This document shows, piece by piece, positions 7,941 through 16,360 of a stretch of DNA of 64,000 nt. The stretch's first letter is position 1; every line of letters begins with the position of its first letter. The DNA is from Geodermatophilus telluris (GTDB taxonomy: Bacteria > Actinomycetota > Actinomycetes > Mycobacteriales > Geodermatophilaceae): contig NZ_FMZF01000009.1 in assembly GCF_900102745.1 (NCBI RefSeq), positions 60,135-124,134 on the forward strand, in the 5' to 3' direction. The position numbers were made by a program, and so were the translations under genes. The notes below the pieces were generated by a model that saw only the letters and a program-made list of their open reading frames with translations, made no database searches and was not told the DNA's origin.

Positions 7941-9365
7941 TCAGGCCGCCCGGCGGGCCGGGCGCAGCGCCAGCACGGCCAACGCCCCGGCCGCGCTGAG
8001 CCCCGCCGCGGCCAGCGCCGCGGCGTCCCAGCCGTCGAGCAGCGCGGTGGTCGCCCCCGCGCCGCCCGGTGCCGCGGCGGTGACCAGCAGCACGACGAGG
8101 GTGGCCCCGACGGCGGCGCCGAGGTAGCGGGCGGTGTTGTTGGCCCCGCTGCCCATGGCCGCGCGCTCCGCGGGCACGTGCGCGACCGCCTCCCGGCCCA
8201 GCGCCGCGTTGGCCGCGCCGTAGCCGACGCCCAGGACGACGAGGCCGGGCAGCACCGCGGTGCCCCGGTCGCCGACGTCGAGCACGGCGAGCGCGGCCAG
8301 CCCGGCCGCCGACACCGCCAGGCCGCCGGCCAGCAGCAGGCGCCCGTCGAGGGCGGGCACCCAGCGCAGCCCCCAGGACGTCGCGGTGGCGATCCCCGAC
8401 CAGACGACCACCGGCACCGTCGTGGCCAGCAGGCTCTCCCCCAGCCCGCGCTGCAGCACGGTGGCGAGGTAGGACATCAGCCCGACCGTGGCCGCGCCGG
8501 TCACCAGCGCCCCGACGTTGGCCGCGACGAAGCCGCGGACGCGGAACAGCGCCAGGTCGACCATCGGCGCCCGCACCCGCGCCTCGGCCAGCACGAACCC
8601 GGCGGCGAGCAGCACGCCGGCGGCCAGCAGCGCCGCGCCGGTCGCCGTCCCCGCGCCGGACCGGGGCGCCACCAGGCCGACCAGCAGGCAGCACACCGCG
8701 GACACCAGCAGCACCGGCCCGGCGACGTCGACCCGGGGCCGGCGCGGGCGCGGCGACTCCGGCAGCAGCAGCCGCGCGGCCACGGCCAGGGCGAGGGTGG
8801 CGGCGGCCGTGACCGCGTGGGTGGCCCGCCAGCCGGTGTCGCCGTCCAGGACCACGGCGGCGAGCCCGCCCACGCCGGTGCCGGCGCCGAGGCTGGCGCC
8901 CCACACGGCCGCCGCGCGCGCCCGCGGCGGGCCGAGCGGGAACACCTGGGCCAGCAGGCCGAGCGAGCAGGCGAGCACGGCCGCGCCGCCGACGCCCTGC
9001 ACCAGCCGGCCGGCGACGAAGACGCCGGTGGACCCGGCGGCCGCGGTCAGCCCCGCGCCGGCGGCCAGCAGCACCAGCCCGGCGGTGAACACCCGGCGGC
9101 GGCCCACGTCGTCGGCACCGGCGCCGGCGACCAGCAGGGCGGCGGCCAGCCCGACGCTCATCGCCGACAGCAGCCACGCCTGCCCGCCCGGGCCGGCGCC
9201 GAGCTCGCGGGCGGTGGCGACGGCGGTGGCCAGCGGGGTGACGAACGCGGCGAGCACGACCAGCGTGCTGGCGGCGACCACGGCCAGCGTGCGGCGCTGC
9301 ACGGTCCGCACCGCGGCCGGTGCCGGGGTGGTGGCCGCGGGGGTGGGTGGAGCGGTCCGGGTCAC
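7941..9365 (-). CDS. DHA2-type MFS drug/metabolite exporter
   Basis: A 474-residue membrane protein with 14 likely membrane segments, including the extra pair in mid-protein (DVAGPVLLVSAVCCLLVGL and the following segment) that marks the 14-helix DHA2 drug:H+ antiporters. GADDVGRRRVF is the loop 2-3 motif. The GTG start follows GGAGG at good spacing. A palindromic operator lies 21 bp upstream, so expression is probably repressed by a TetR-type protein; the nearby TetR (7273-7902) is one candidate. The substrate is unknown. Confidence 0.85.
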   Translation of the reverse strand: MTRTAPPTPAATTPAPAAVRTVQRRTLAVVAASTLVVLAAFVTPLATAVATARELGAGPGGQAWLLSAMSVGLAAALLVAGAGADDVGRRRVFTAGLVLLAAGAGLTAAAGSTGVFVAGRLVQGVGGAAVLACSLGLLAQVFPLGPPRARAAAVWGASLGAGTGVGGLAAVVLDGDTGWRATHAVTAAATLALAVAARLLLPESPRPRRPRVDVAGPVLLVSAVCCLLVGLVAPRSGAGTATGAALLAAGVLLAAGFVLAEARVRAPMVDLALFRVRGFVAANVGALVTGAATVGLMSYLATVLQRGLGESLLATTVPVVVWSGIATATSWGLRWVPALDGRLLLAGGLAVSAAGLAALAVLDVGDRGTAVLPGLVVLGVGYGAANAALGREAVAHVPAERAAMGSGANNTARYLGAAVGATLVVLLVTAAAPGGAGATTALLDGWDAAALAAAGLSAAGALAVLALRPARRAA

Positions 9366-9385
9366 CGGCGCCTCCTGCCGGACGA

Positions 9386-9408
9386 GTCAGTTGGATTTCC
9401 GAACTGAC
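9386..9408. promoter_or_regulatory. TetR-type operator upstream of the DHA2 exporter
   Basis: The inverted repeat GTCAGTT...AACTGAC spans 23 bp, with 8 of 11 arm positions matching and a short AT-containing centre, in an otherwise very GC-rich upstream region. It is 21 bp before the exporter start, where it would block transcription. Form and place fit a TetR-family site. Confidence 0.6.
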
Positions 9409-9555
9409 GGTGCGGCGACCGTAGCAGGCGCCGGCGCCCCGGGCCAGCCCCACCGGACGCGACGGGCCGGGCGCATGGGCGGGACGGGTCGCGGGCAGGA
9501 GGACCGCCGAGAGGGCACCGACCGGGTGCCGAGCGACCAGGGAGGAGCAGCGCCG

Positions 9556-9960
9556 ATGGCGTCCGTCATCCACTTCACCATCGCCACCACCGCGGAGGAG
9601 AGCCCCGACTTCCGCCGCGTCCTGTGGACCGGGACGAACACCCAGCTCGTGATCATGACCATCCCACCCGGTGGGGAGATCGGCGAGGAGGTCCACGAGG
9701 ACATCGACCAGATCCTGACCTTCGTCAGCGGCGTCGGGGAGGCGAAGGTCGGCGGGGCCACCAAGAAGGTGGCGCAGGGCGACCTCGTCGTCGTCCCGGC
9801 GGGGACCAAGCACAACTTCCTCAACACCGGCGAGCTGCCGCTGGTGCTCTACACCGTCTACGGACCGCCGGAGCACGCCGACGGCGCGGTGCACCACACC
9901 AAGGAGGAGGCCGACGAGGCGGAGGAGTCCGGCGAGGACGAGCCGCCGACGCAGGACTGA
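9556..9960 (+). CDS. Cupin-domain protein
   Basis: A 134-residue single-domain cupin. The barrel runs over about residues 35-110, with HEDIDQILTFVSGVGE as motif 1 and PAGTKHNFLNTG as motif 2, which supply the metal-binding His/Glu residues. The C-terminus is an acidic tail. The ATG has an excellent AGGGAGGAG ribosome site. It is similar to small cupins annotated as mannose-6-phosphate isomerase-like, but an enzymatic role is not shown. It is monocistronic: a strong hairpin follows directly. Confidence 0.85.
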   Translation: MASVIHFTIATTAEESPDFRRVLWTGTNTQLVIMTIPPGGEIGEEVHEDIDQILTFVSGVGEAKVGGATKKVAQGDLVVVPAGTKHNFLNTGELPLVLYTVYGPPEHADGAVHHTKEEADEAEESGEDEPPTQD

Positions 9961-9965
9961 CCCCT

Positions 9966-10001
9966 CCCCGGAGCCGCCCGCACGCGCGGGCGGCTCCGGG
10001 G
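9966..10001. terminator. Hairpin terminator after the cupin gene
   Basis: A perfect 16-bp stem (CCCCGGAGCCGCCCGC and complement) closes on a 4-base ACGC loop six bases after the cupin stop. No U-tract follows, as is common in high-GC actinobacteria. It ends only 12 bp before the next start codon, so it may also affect initiation there. Confidence 0.75.
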
Positions 10002-10013
10002 GACACTGCCCGG

Positions 10014-12854
10014 GTGACCCTCGTCGACTCCCCGGCCTCGCAGGACACCGCCGAGCTCGCCGCCGCGCTCCGCCGGGCCGGCATCGGCGACGTCGACGAC
10101 TCGGGCCTCGCCCGGGCGCTGTACTCCTCCGACGGTTCGCTGTACCGGGTGCTGCCGCGCGCCGTCGTGCGGCCGCGGCACGCCGACGAGGTGGTCGCCG
10201 CGCTGGAGGTGTGCCGCGGGCTCGGCGTCCCGCTGACCATGCGCGGGGCGGGCACCTCCATCGCAGGCAACGCGGTGGGCACCGGGGTCGTCGTCGACAC
10301 CAGCCGGTACCTCGACCGGGTGCACGCGATCGACCCCGAGGCGCGCACCGCCGTCGTCGACCCCGGTGTCGTCCAGGCCCGGCTGCAGACCGCCGCCCGC
10401 CCGCACGGGCTGCGCTTCGGCCCCGACCCGAGCACCTCCAACCGCTGCACGATCGGCGGGATGATCGGCAACAACGCCTGCGGCTCCCGGGCGCTGGGCT
10501 ACGGCCGGACGTCGGACAACGTGGCCGGCCTCGACGTGGTCACCGGCACCGGGCAGCGGTTGCGGCTGTCCTCCGGGTCGGCGCCCGGCGGGCTCGACGA
10601 GCTGCAGGCGCTGGTCGGGCGCGAGCTGGCCACCATCCGCACCGAGCTCGGCACCTTCGGCCGCCAGGTGTCGGGCTACTCGCTGGAGCACCTGCTGCCC
10701 GAGCACGGCTTCGACGTCGCGCGGGCGCTCGTGGGCAGCGAGGGCACGCTCGCCGTCGTCCTGGGCGCCACCGTCCGGCTGGTGGCCGACGCCCCCCACC
10801 GCGGGCTGGTGGTGCTCGGGTACCCGTCGATGGCCGACGCCGCCGACGCGACCCCCGGCCTGCTCCGGCACGGGCCGACCGCCGTCGAGGGCCTCGACGA
10901 GCGGATCGTGCAGCGGCTGCGCGACGTGCCGGCCGCCGTCGTCCCCGACCTGCCGAAGGGCGCCGGCTGGCTGATCGTCGAGGTCACCGGCGACACCGTC
11001 GCCGAGGTGGCCGCCACCGGCGCCCGGGTGGTTGCCGACGCCGGTGCGCTCGACAGCACGGTGGTCACCGACGTCGCGCACGCCGCGGCGATCTGGCGGA
11101 TCCGGGAGGACGGCGCGGGGCTGGCCGCGCGCACCTCCGACGGCCGGCCCGCGCACGCCGGCTGGGAGGACGCCGCCGTCCCGGTGACCTCGCTGGGGGC
11201 CTACCTGCGCGAGTTCGACGCGCTGCTCGAGCAGCACGGGCTGCAGGGCGTCCCCTACGGCCACTTCGGCGACGGCTGCGTGCACGTGCGCATCGACTTC
11301 CCCTTCGGGCGCGAGCCCGACCGCGGCCGCGCCGCCTACCGCGCCTTCGTGGAGGACGCCGCCCGGCTGGTGGCCCGCTACGGCGGGTCGGTGTCCGGCG
11401 AGCACGGCGACGGCCGCGCCCGCAGCGAGCTGCTCGGCACCATGTACTCCCCCGCGGCCCTCGACCTGTTCGCGCAGGTCAAGGGCCTGTTCGACCCCGA
11501 CGACGTGCTCAACCCCGGCGTCCTGGTGCGCCCCGCGCGGCTCGACGACGACGTCCGGGTGGCCGCCGCCCCCCGGCTGCGCACCGGGCTGGCGCTGGCC
11601 TACCGGCACGACGAGGGCGACCTCTCCCACGCCGTGCACCGCTGCACCGGCGTCGGCAAGTGCCGGGCCGACCCCTCGGGCGTGGCGGTGATGTGCCCGT
11701 CGTACCCGGCCACCCGGGAGGAGAAGGACTCCACCCGCGGCCGCGCCCGGGTGCTGCAGGAGATGCTCGCCCCCGGCGGCCCTGTGCGGGACTGGCGCTC
11801 GCCGGAGGTGCACGAGGCGCTGGACCTGTGCCTGTCGTGCAAGGGCTGCTCGCGCGACTGCCCCACCGGCGTGGACATGGCCAGCTACAAGTCCGAGGTG
11901 CTGCACCAGAGCTACCGGCGGCGGCTGCGGCCGCTGTCGCACTACACGCTGGGCAGGCTGCCGATGTGGTCCGACCTGGCCGCGCGGGCGCCGCGGCTGG
12001 TCAACGCGGTGCTGCGGTCGCGCGTGGGCGGGCGGCTCGCGAAGTGGGGCGCCGGCGTCGACCGGCGCCGCGACCTGCCGGCCTTCGCGCCGCGCACCTT
12101 CCGGCAGCAGTGGGCGCCGGGCCGGCAGGAGGGCGCCCCCGTCGCGCTGTGGGTGGACTCCTTCACCGACCACTTCGCCCCGGAGGTCGCGCTCGCCGCG
12201 GCCCGGGTGCTCGAGGCGGCCGGCTACGCCGTGCAGGTGCCCGGCGACGACACCTGCTGCGGGCTCACCTGGACCACCACCGGCCAGCTCGACACCGCCA
12301 AGCGCATCCTCGGCCACACGGTGCGCGCGCTGGCCCCGCTGGCCGACGCCGGGATCCCGATCGTGGGGGTCGAGCCCTCGTGCACCGCGGCGCTGCGCAG
12401 CGACGCCGTCGAGCTGCTCGACGGGGCGGGTGGGGGTGACATGGCCGGGCGGGTGGCCGCGGGCACGCGGACGCTGGCCGAGCTGCTCACCGCCACCGAG
12501 GGGTGGACGCCGCCGTCGCTGGCCGGCGTGGAGGTGGTCGCCCAGCCGCACTGCCACCACCACGCGGTGATGGGCTGGGCCACCGACGAGCGGCTGCTGC
12601 GCTCGGCCGGTGCAACGGTCACCCGGCTCGGCGGCTGCTGCGGGCTGGCCGGCAACTGGGGCGTCGAGCGCGGGCACCACGACGTGTCGGTGGCGATCGC
12701 CGGCCAGCAGCTGCTGCCCGCCGTGGAGGCGGCCGGCCCGGACGCCGTCGTGCTGGCCGACGGCTTCTCCTGCCGCACCCAGCTCGACCAGCTCGCCGAC
12801 CGCCCCGGCCGGCACCTCGCCCAGCTGCTCGCCGACGCGCTGGACCGGGAATGA
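10014..12854 (+). CDS. FAD-binding and (Fe-S)-binding oxidoreductase (GlcD/GlpC type)
   Basis: A 946-residue fusion of two electron-transfer modules. The first half (to about residue 520) is an FAD_binding_4/FAD-oxidase C domain, with RGAGTSIAGNAVG as flavin loop and SGEHGDGRARSELL near residue 460. The second half has two ferredoxin-like cysteine clusters (CTGVGKCRADPSGVAVMC and CLSCKGCSRDCP) and two CCG motifs (DTCCGLTW, GGCCGLAG) as in GlpC. Relatives oxidise 2-hydroxy acids such as D-lactate or D-2-hydroxyglutarate. The GTG start lies just past a hairpin with no clear ribosome site. The substrate is open. Confidence 0.88.
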   Translation: MTLVDSPASQDTAELAAALRRAGIGDVDDSGLARALYSSDGSLYRVLPRAVVRPRHADEVVAALEVCRGLGVPLTMRGAGTSIAGNAVGTGVVVDTSRYLDRVHAIDPEARTAVVDPGVVQARLQTAARPHGLRFGPDPSTSNRCTIGGMIGNNACGSRALGYGRTSDNVAGLDVVTGTGQRLRLSSGSAPGGLDELQALVGRELATIRTELGTFGRQVSGYSLEHLLPEHGFDVARALVGSEGTLAVVLGATVRLVADAPHRGLVVLGYPSMADAADATPGLLRHGPTAVEGLDERIVQRLRDVPAAVVPDLPKGAGWLIVEVTGDTVAEVAATGARVVADAGALDSTVVTDVAHAAAIWRIREDGAGLAARTSDGRPAHAGWEDAAVPVTSLGAYLREFDALLEQHGLQGVPYGHFGDGCVHVRIDFPFGREPDRGRAAYRAFVEDAARLVARYGGSVSGEHGDGRARSELLGTMYSPAALDLFAQVKGLFDPDDVLNPGVLVRPARLDDDVRVAAAPRLRTGLALAYRHDEGDLSHAVHRCTGVGKCRADPSGVAVMCPSYPATREEKDSTRGRARVLQEMLAPGGPVRDWRSPEVHEALDLCLSCKGCSRDCPTGVDMASYKSEVLHQSYRRRLRPLSHYTLGRLPMWSDLAARAPRLVNAVLRSRVGGRLAKWGAGVDRRRDLPAFAPRTFRQQWAPGRQEGAPVALWVDSFTDHFAPEVALAAARVLEAAGYAVQVPGDDTCCGLTWTTTGQLDTAKRILGHTVRALAPLADAGIPIVGVEPSCTAALRSDAVELLDGAGGGDMAGRVAAGTRTLAELLTATEGWTPPSLAGVEVVAQPHCHHHAVMGWATDERLLRSAGATVTRLGGCCGLAGNWGVERGHHDVSVAIAGQQLLPAVEAAGPDAVVLADGFSCRTQLDQLADRPGRHLAQLLADALDRE

Positions 12855-12882
12855 GCTGCCCACCGGGGCGTTGCCGCCGGAC

Positions 12883-13548
12883 ATGACGACTCTCGGCATC
12901 ATCGGCGCCGGCCACATCGGCACGGCGCTCGCCCAGGCAGCCACCGACGCCGGCTACGACGTGGTGCTGTCCAACTCCCGCGGACCGGAGACGCTCACCG
13001 AGCTGGTCGAGGCGATCGGGGCGCGGCCGTCGCGGCGCGGCTCGGTGCGCGCGGCCACCGCGGCCGAGGCCGGCGCCGCGGGCGACCTCGTCGTCGTCAC
13101 GGTGCCGCTCAAGGCGGTCGACGACGTCCCGGTCGAGCCCCTGGCCGGCAAGGTGGTCATCGACACCAACAACTACTACCCGGAGCGGGACGGGCACGTC
13201 CCCGCGCTCGACGACGAGTCGACGACCACCTCGGAGCTGCTGCAGGACCACCTGCCCAGCTCGCGGGTGGTCAAGGCGTTCAACCACATCCTGGCCGCCG
13301 ACATCACCGCCCGCCGCACGCCGCCGGGCACGCCCAACCGCCGGGCGCTGGCGATCGCCGGCGACGACGCGTCGGCCAAGGAGACGGTGGCCTCGTTCAT
13401 CGACGAGCTCGGCTTCGACGTCGTCGACCTCGGGCCGCTGGCCGAGGGCTGGCGCATCCAGCGCGACACCCCCGGCTACGGCGCCGACCTCGACGCCGGC
13501 CGGCTGACCGAGGCCCTCGCGGCCGCGAAGCGCTACCGCGACGTGTGA
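12883..13548 (+). CDS. NADP(H)-binding reductase, F420-dependent NADP reductase-like
   Basis: A 221-residue protein with an N-terminal Rossmann fold (GIIGAGHIGTALA, residues about 4-16), followed by SNSRGPETL where relatives bind the NADP phosphate. VVKAFNHI and DTNNYYPERDG are typical of the NADP oxidoreductase coenzyme-F420-dependent family. True F420 binding cannot be decided by eye. It starts 28 bp after the FAD/Fe-S gene on the same strand and probably shares its transcript. Confidence 0.8.
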   Translation: MTTLGIIGAGHIGTALAQAATDAGYDVVLSNSRGPETLTELVEAIGARPSRRGSVRAATAAEAGAAGDLVVVTVPLKAVDDVPVEPLAGKVVIDTNNYYPERDGHVPALDDESTTTSELLQDHLPSSRVVKAFNHILAADITARRTPPGTPNRRALAIAGDDASAKETVASFIDELGFDVVDLGPLAEGWRIQRDTPGYGADLDAGRLTEALAAAKRYRDV

Positions 13549-13556
13549 GCGCAGGC

Positions 13557-13580
13557 GCCGGGCGGCTCAGGCCGCCCGGC
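13557..13580. terminator. Bidirectional hairpin between convergent genes
   Basis: GCCGGGCGGC and its complement form a 10-bp stem with a TCAG loop. The loop contains the stop codon of the minus-strand esterase gene, and the hairpin begins eight bases after the stop of the plus-strand reductase gene. Confidence 0.6.
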
Positions 13581-14187
13581 GGGCCCGGCGGGCGCGGGCG
13601 GCGGCGAGCACCGTCGGGGCGACCGCGGCGGCGATGCGCGCGTAGCCGGCCGAGGACGGGTGGAACCGGTCGGCGGCGAACAGCGTCGGGTCGTCGGTGA
13701 AGGCCCGGCCGACCTCGGCGGACACCGCGGCCACCGTGGCGCCGTGCGCCTCGGCGACGGCGGCCTGCTGCCGCTGCAGCAGCGCGCAGGCGGCCTGCAC
13801 CGCGGGCCGGAAGGCCGGCGGGACGAACGGCACGCTGGACATGTCCGGCGCCGGGACGACGACGACGTCGGTGCCCGCGGCGCGCAGGTCGGCCACCGCG
13901 GCGCCCAGCGCCTGCGCGGCCTGGTCGGCGGGCAGGAAGCGGGCGAGGTCGTTGGCGCCCACCACGACGACGGCGAGGTCGGCGGCCAGCGGCGCGGCCC
14001 GGCGCACCTGGGCGGCGAGGTCGCGGGACACCGCGCCCGGGACGGCGAGGACGGTGAGCTCGACGTCGGCGCCGTCGCTGCGCAGCACCTGCGCCAGCCG
14101 CGGGCCGAGGCCGTCCTCGACCCGCGCGGCACCGGTGCCGTGGGCGATGGAGTCCCCGAGGAGGACGAGACGGAACGGTGCGGTCAC
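13567..14187 (-). CDS. SGNH/GDSL-type hydrolase
   Basis: A 206-residue esterase/lipase-like protein of the SGNH fold. Block I is LLGDSIAHG with the nucleophile serine (about residue 12), block III is GANDLARF with the oxyanion Asn, and block V is DRFHPSSAGY with the catalytic Asp and His. There is no signal peptide, so it is probably cytosolic. The GTG start gives the usual short lead before block I; the ribosome site is weak. The natural substrate is unknown. Confidence 0.85.
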   Translation of the reverse strand: MTAPFRLVLLGDSIAHGTGAARVEDGLGPRLAQVLRSDGADVELTVLAVPGAVSRDLAAQVRRAAPLAADLAVVVVGANDLARFLPADQAAQALGAAVADLRAAGTDVVVVPAPDMSSVPFVPPAFRPAVQAACALLQRQQAAVAEAHGATVAAVSAEVGRAFTDDPTLFAADRFHPSSAGYARIAAAVAPTVLAAARARRARRAA

Positions 14188-14254
14188 GGTGGGTGCAACA
14201 CCACCGGGGGCGCCGGTGTGCCCGGCGGCGTCGTGCCGCGGGCCACGCACGACA

Positions 14255-14292
14255 CGAGGCCGCCCGCTCCCGACGGGGAACGGGCGGCCTCG
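14255..14292. terminator. Hairpin in the intergenic region upstream of the GDSL gene
   Basis: A 12-bp stem (CGAGGCCGCCCG and its complement) with a 14-base loop, in a 245-bp gap. It may end transcription from the SDR gene downstream of the repeats, since that gene is read towards it. Confidence 0.5.
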
Positions 14293-14307
14293 GTGCCGTT
14301 GCGCCCC

Positions 14308-14418
14308 CTGCAGGGTCCCGCCCCGAGCGGGGCGAGGGGTGGGGGGTGGGGGGCAGGTGACGTGCTGGAACGGCCTGCCTGCAGGGTCCCGCCCCGAGCG
14401 GAGCGAGGGGTGGGGGGC
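14308..14418. repeat. Paired copies of a dispersed GC-rich intergenic repeat
   Basis: Two nearly identical 40-bp units, each starting CTGCAGGGTCCCGCCCCGAG and ending in a run of G, lie at 14308-14347 and 14379-14418. They are separated by a 31-bp segment containing TGACGTGCTGG-ACGGCCTGCC. Degenerate copies occur in other gaps of the window (16308-16360, 28060-28115, 37975-38030 in reverse), never inside genes. The region lies just past the SDR stop codon. Confidence 0.7.
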
Positions 14419-14432
14419 AGGCAGGTCCTTGT

Positions 14433-15194
14433 TCAGGCCTTGGGGCCGCCGGCGGCGTAGACCACCTGGCCGGACACGAAGCCGGCGCCCTCGCTGACGA
14501 AGAACGACACCAGGTGGGCGATGTCCTCGGGCTGGCCGACGCGCTGCACCGGGATCTCCTTGGCGGCGTAGGCGATGAAGTCCTCGAACGCCACGCCCAT
14601 GCGCTCGGCGGTCGCCTTGGTCATCTCGGTCTGGATGAAGCCCGGCGCGATGGCGTTGGCGGTGACGCCGAACTTGCCCAGCTCGATGGCGAGGGTCTTG
14701 GTGAAGCCCTGCAGGCCGGCCTTGGCCGTGGAGTAGTTGGCCTGGCCGCGGTTGCCCAGCGCCGAGGTCGACGACAGGTTGACCACCCGGCCCCACTTGG
14801 CGTCGACCATGTACTTCTGCACGGCGCGGGCCATGAGGAAGGCACCGCGCAGGTGCACGTTCATGACCAGGTCCCAGTCGACCTCGGTCATCTTGAACAG
14901 CATGTTGTCGCGGATGACGCCGGCGTTGTTCACCAGCACGACCGGCGCGCCCAGCTCGGCGGCGATCCGCTCGACGGCGGCCTGCACCTGCTCGGCGTCG
15001 CTCACGTCGGCGCCCACCCCGAGGGCCCGGCCGCCGGCGGCCTCGATGGCCTCCACGGTCTCCTTGGTGGCGGCCTCCTCGAGGTCGAGCACGGCCACGG
15101 CGAAGCCGTCGGCGGCCAGCCGCTGTGCCGTCGCGGCCCCGATGCCCCGGGCAGCGCCGGTCACGATCGCGACGCGGGGGGTTCCCTCGCTCAT
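14433..15194 (-). CDS. Short-chain dehydrogenase, FabG/PhaB-like 3-oxoacyl reductase
   Basis: A 253-residue classical SDR. TGAARGIGAA (about residues 13-22) binds the nucleotide, NNAG is present, and the catalytic set appears as NLSSTSALGNRGQANYSTAK with Ser, Tyr and Lys. It resembles 3-oxoacyl-ACP/CoA reductases. The ATG is chosen for its AGAGGAA ribosome site; a longer in-frame N-terminus lacks one. It is not in the fatty-acid operon found at 43.5-45 kb, so this is a second, separately regulated reductase. Substrate chain length and carrier are unknown. Confidence 0.82.
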   Translation of the reverse strand: MSEGTPRVAIVTGAARGIGAATAQRLAADGFAVAVLDLEEAATKETVEAIEAAGGRALGVGADVSDAEQVQAAVERIAAELGAPVVLVNNAGVIRDNMLFKMTEVDWDLVMNVHLRGAFLMARAVQKYMVDAKWGRVVNLSSTSALGNRGQANYSTAKAGLQGFTKTLAIELGKFGVTANAIAPGFIQTEMTKATAERMGVAFEDFIAYAAKEIPVQRVGQPEDIAHLVSFFVSEGAGFVSGQVVYAAGGPKA

Positions 15195-15354
15195 TGCGGT
15201 TCCTCTCATGCTGGTGGCGGCGTCGTCGCCGCCCTCTCCGGGCGCAGGGCGCGACGGGTGACCCGCCGTGCGCCCGCGCGCTGCGCCCGACACGTTACGG
15301 GTGAGTAGGTTCCGCGCCGTCCTGGGCCCGGCGGCGCGTCGCGCGCCGCGGGGC

Positions 15355-15774
15355 TCAGGGCCAGATCGAGGCGACGATGATCGCGGCGACCGACAGCTGG
15401 GCCGCGGCGCTGACCAGGCTCGCCGGGTGGAACCCGACCTCGGTGACCAGCGCGCCGAGCTTGCCGGGGGTGAGCAGGTCGAGCAGGACGAAGGCGCCGG
15501 CCTGCAGCAGCACGCCCAGCACGCCGAACACGACGGTGTAGAGCAGCGCCTGCCCGAAGCCGGAGGTGGCGTTGGTCCAGATGGTGGTGAAGGTGATCGC
15601 GCCCTGCGCGAGGAAGCCCGCGGCCAGCACGACCGCCGCGCTCACCGACCGGTCCTCGTAGATGCGCCGGCCCAGGTGGCCGGGCGTGAGCAGGTCGAGG
15701 GTGAGGTAGCCCAGCGCCAGCAGCGCGAGGCCGACGGCGGTGTAGGCGACGGCGTAGCCGATGCTGGCCAGCAC
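15355..15774 (-). CDS. DUF350 family membrane protein
   Basis: A 139-residue protein with four predicted membrane helices in two similar halves: TLDLLTPGHLG in the first and LLDLLTPGKLG in the second, the internal duplication typical of DUF350. The start codon is GTG with a perfect GGAGG eight bases upstream. Function is unknown; the family is often found near envelope-stress genes. It lies upstream of the SDR gene on the same strand, across a 160-bp gap. Confidence 0.8.
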   Translation of the reverse strand: MLASIGYAVAYTAVGLALLALGYLTLDLLTPGHLGRRIYEDRSVSAAVVLAAGFLAQGAITFTTIWTNATSGFGQALLYTVVFGVLGVLLQAGAFVLLDLLTPGKLGALVTEVGFHPASLVSAAAQLSVAAIIVASIWP

Positions 15775-15860
15775 GAGGGAGACCTCCGGGAGGGCGGGCG
15801 CGGACGGGCCTGCAAGGTCTACCGCACCGGTCGCCCGGGCCGCACCCGGCGGTCCGCCGG

Positions 15861-16289
15861 TCAGCTCCCGGGACGGACGACGTCGACCCGGTCGAAGCCC
15901 TCGTCCACGGACGGCGGGCGGAACCGCGCGCGGGTGGCCAGGACGCCGACCAGCGGCACCCGGGCCGGGCCCTCGCGGGCGTCGTTGCGGGCCAGGCAGT
16001 CCTCCGCCGGCGTGTCCACCCACACCGCCCGCACCGGGACCCCGGCGGCCCGGGCGGCGGCCACCAGGGGCGCCCGCTCCTCCGGCGACGGGGAGGTGTT
16101 GTCGACGACCACGCTGCGCCCGGCCGCGAGCAGCTCGGCGACCACCCGCTGCTGGCGCGCCTCGCGGCGGCGGGCCCGCGGCCAGTGGTCCTTGCTCACC
16201 ACGGCGTGGGTGGCGGCCAGGTGCCGCGCCACCCAGGTCGACTTGCCCGCCCCCTGCAGCCCCACCATGACGACCAGTTCCGGTGCCAC
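15861..16289 (-). CDS. P-loop ATP-binding kinase-like protein (AAA_33)
   Basis: A 142-residue protein with a Walker A motif GLQGAGKST at about residues 10-18 and VVDNTSPSPEER, a polynucleotide-kinase-like nucleotide loop. It is a short member of the AAA_33/zeta-toxin-like kinases; small actinobacterial versions lack known substrates. The GTG start has GGAG directly against it, which is too close, so the in-frame ATG at 16268 may be the true start. No antitoxin-like partner is visible. Confidence 0.75.
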   Translation of the reverse strand: MAPELVVMVGLQGAGKSTWVARHLAATHAVVSKDHWPRARRREARQQRVVAELLAAGRSVVVDNTSPSPEERAPLVAAARAAGVPVRAVWVDTPAEDCLARNDAREGPARVPLVGVLATRARFRPPSVDEGFDRVDVVRPGS

Positions 16290-16307
16290 CTCCGGCCGCC
16301 GCGGTGG

Positions 16308-16360
16308 TGACGTGCTGGGACGGCCTGCCAGCGGCCCCGTCCCGGGGCCCGCCCTGAGCG
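16308..16360. repeat. Degenerate copy of the dispersed intergenic repeat
   Basis: TGACGTGCTGG-ACGGCCTGCC matches the linker of the paired repeats at 14.3 kb with one change, and GGGCCCGCCCTGAGCG follows in the same order as their GGTCCCGCCCCGAGCG. It fills the gap between two minus-strand genes. Confidence 0.6.

Noticed and set aside
7159..9897. A very long minus frame joining the MFS gene at 5.8 kb with sequence far upstream.
   Set aside because: The upstream part is antisense to the TetR and overlaps the DHA2 gene in another frame; it only reflects few stop codons in GC-rich DNA.
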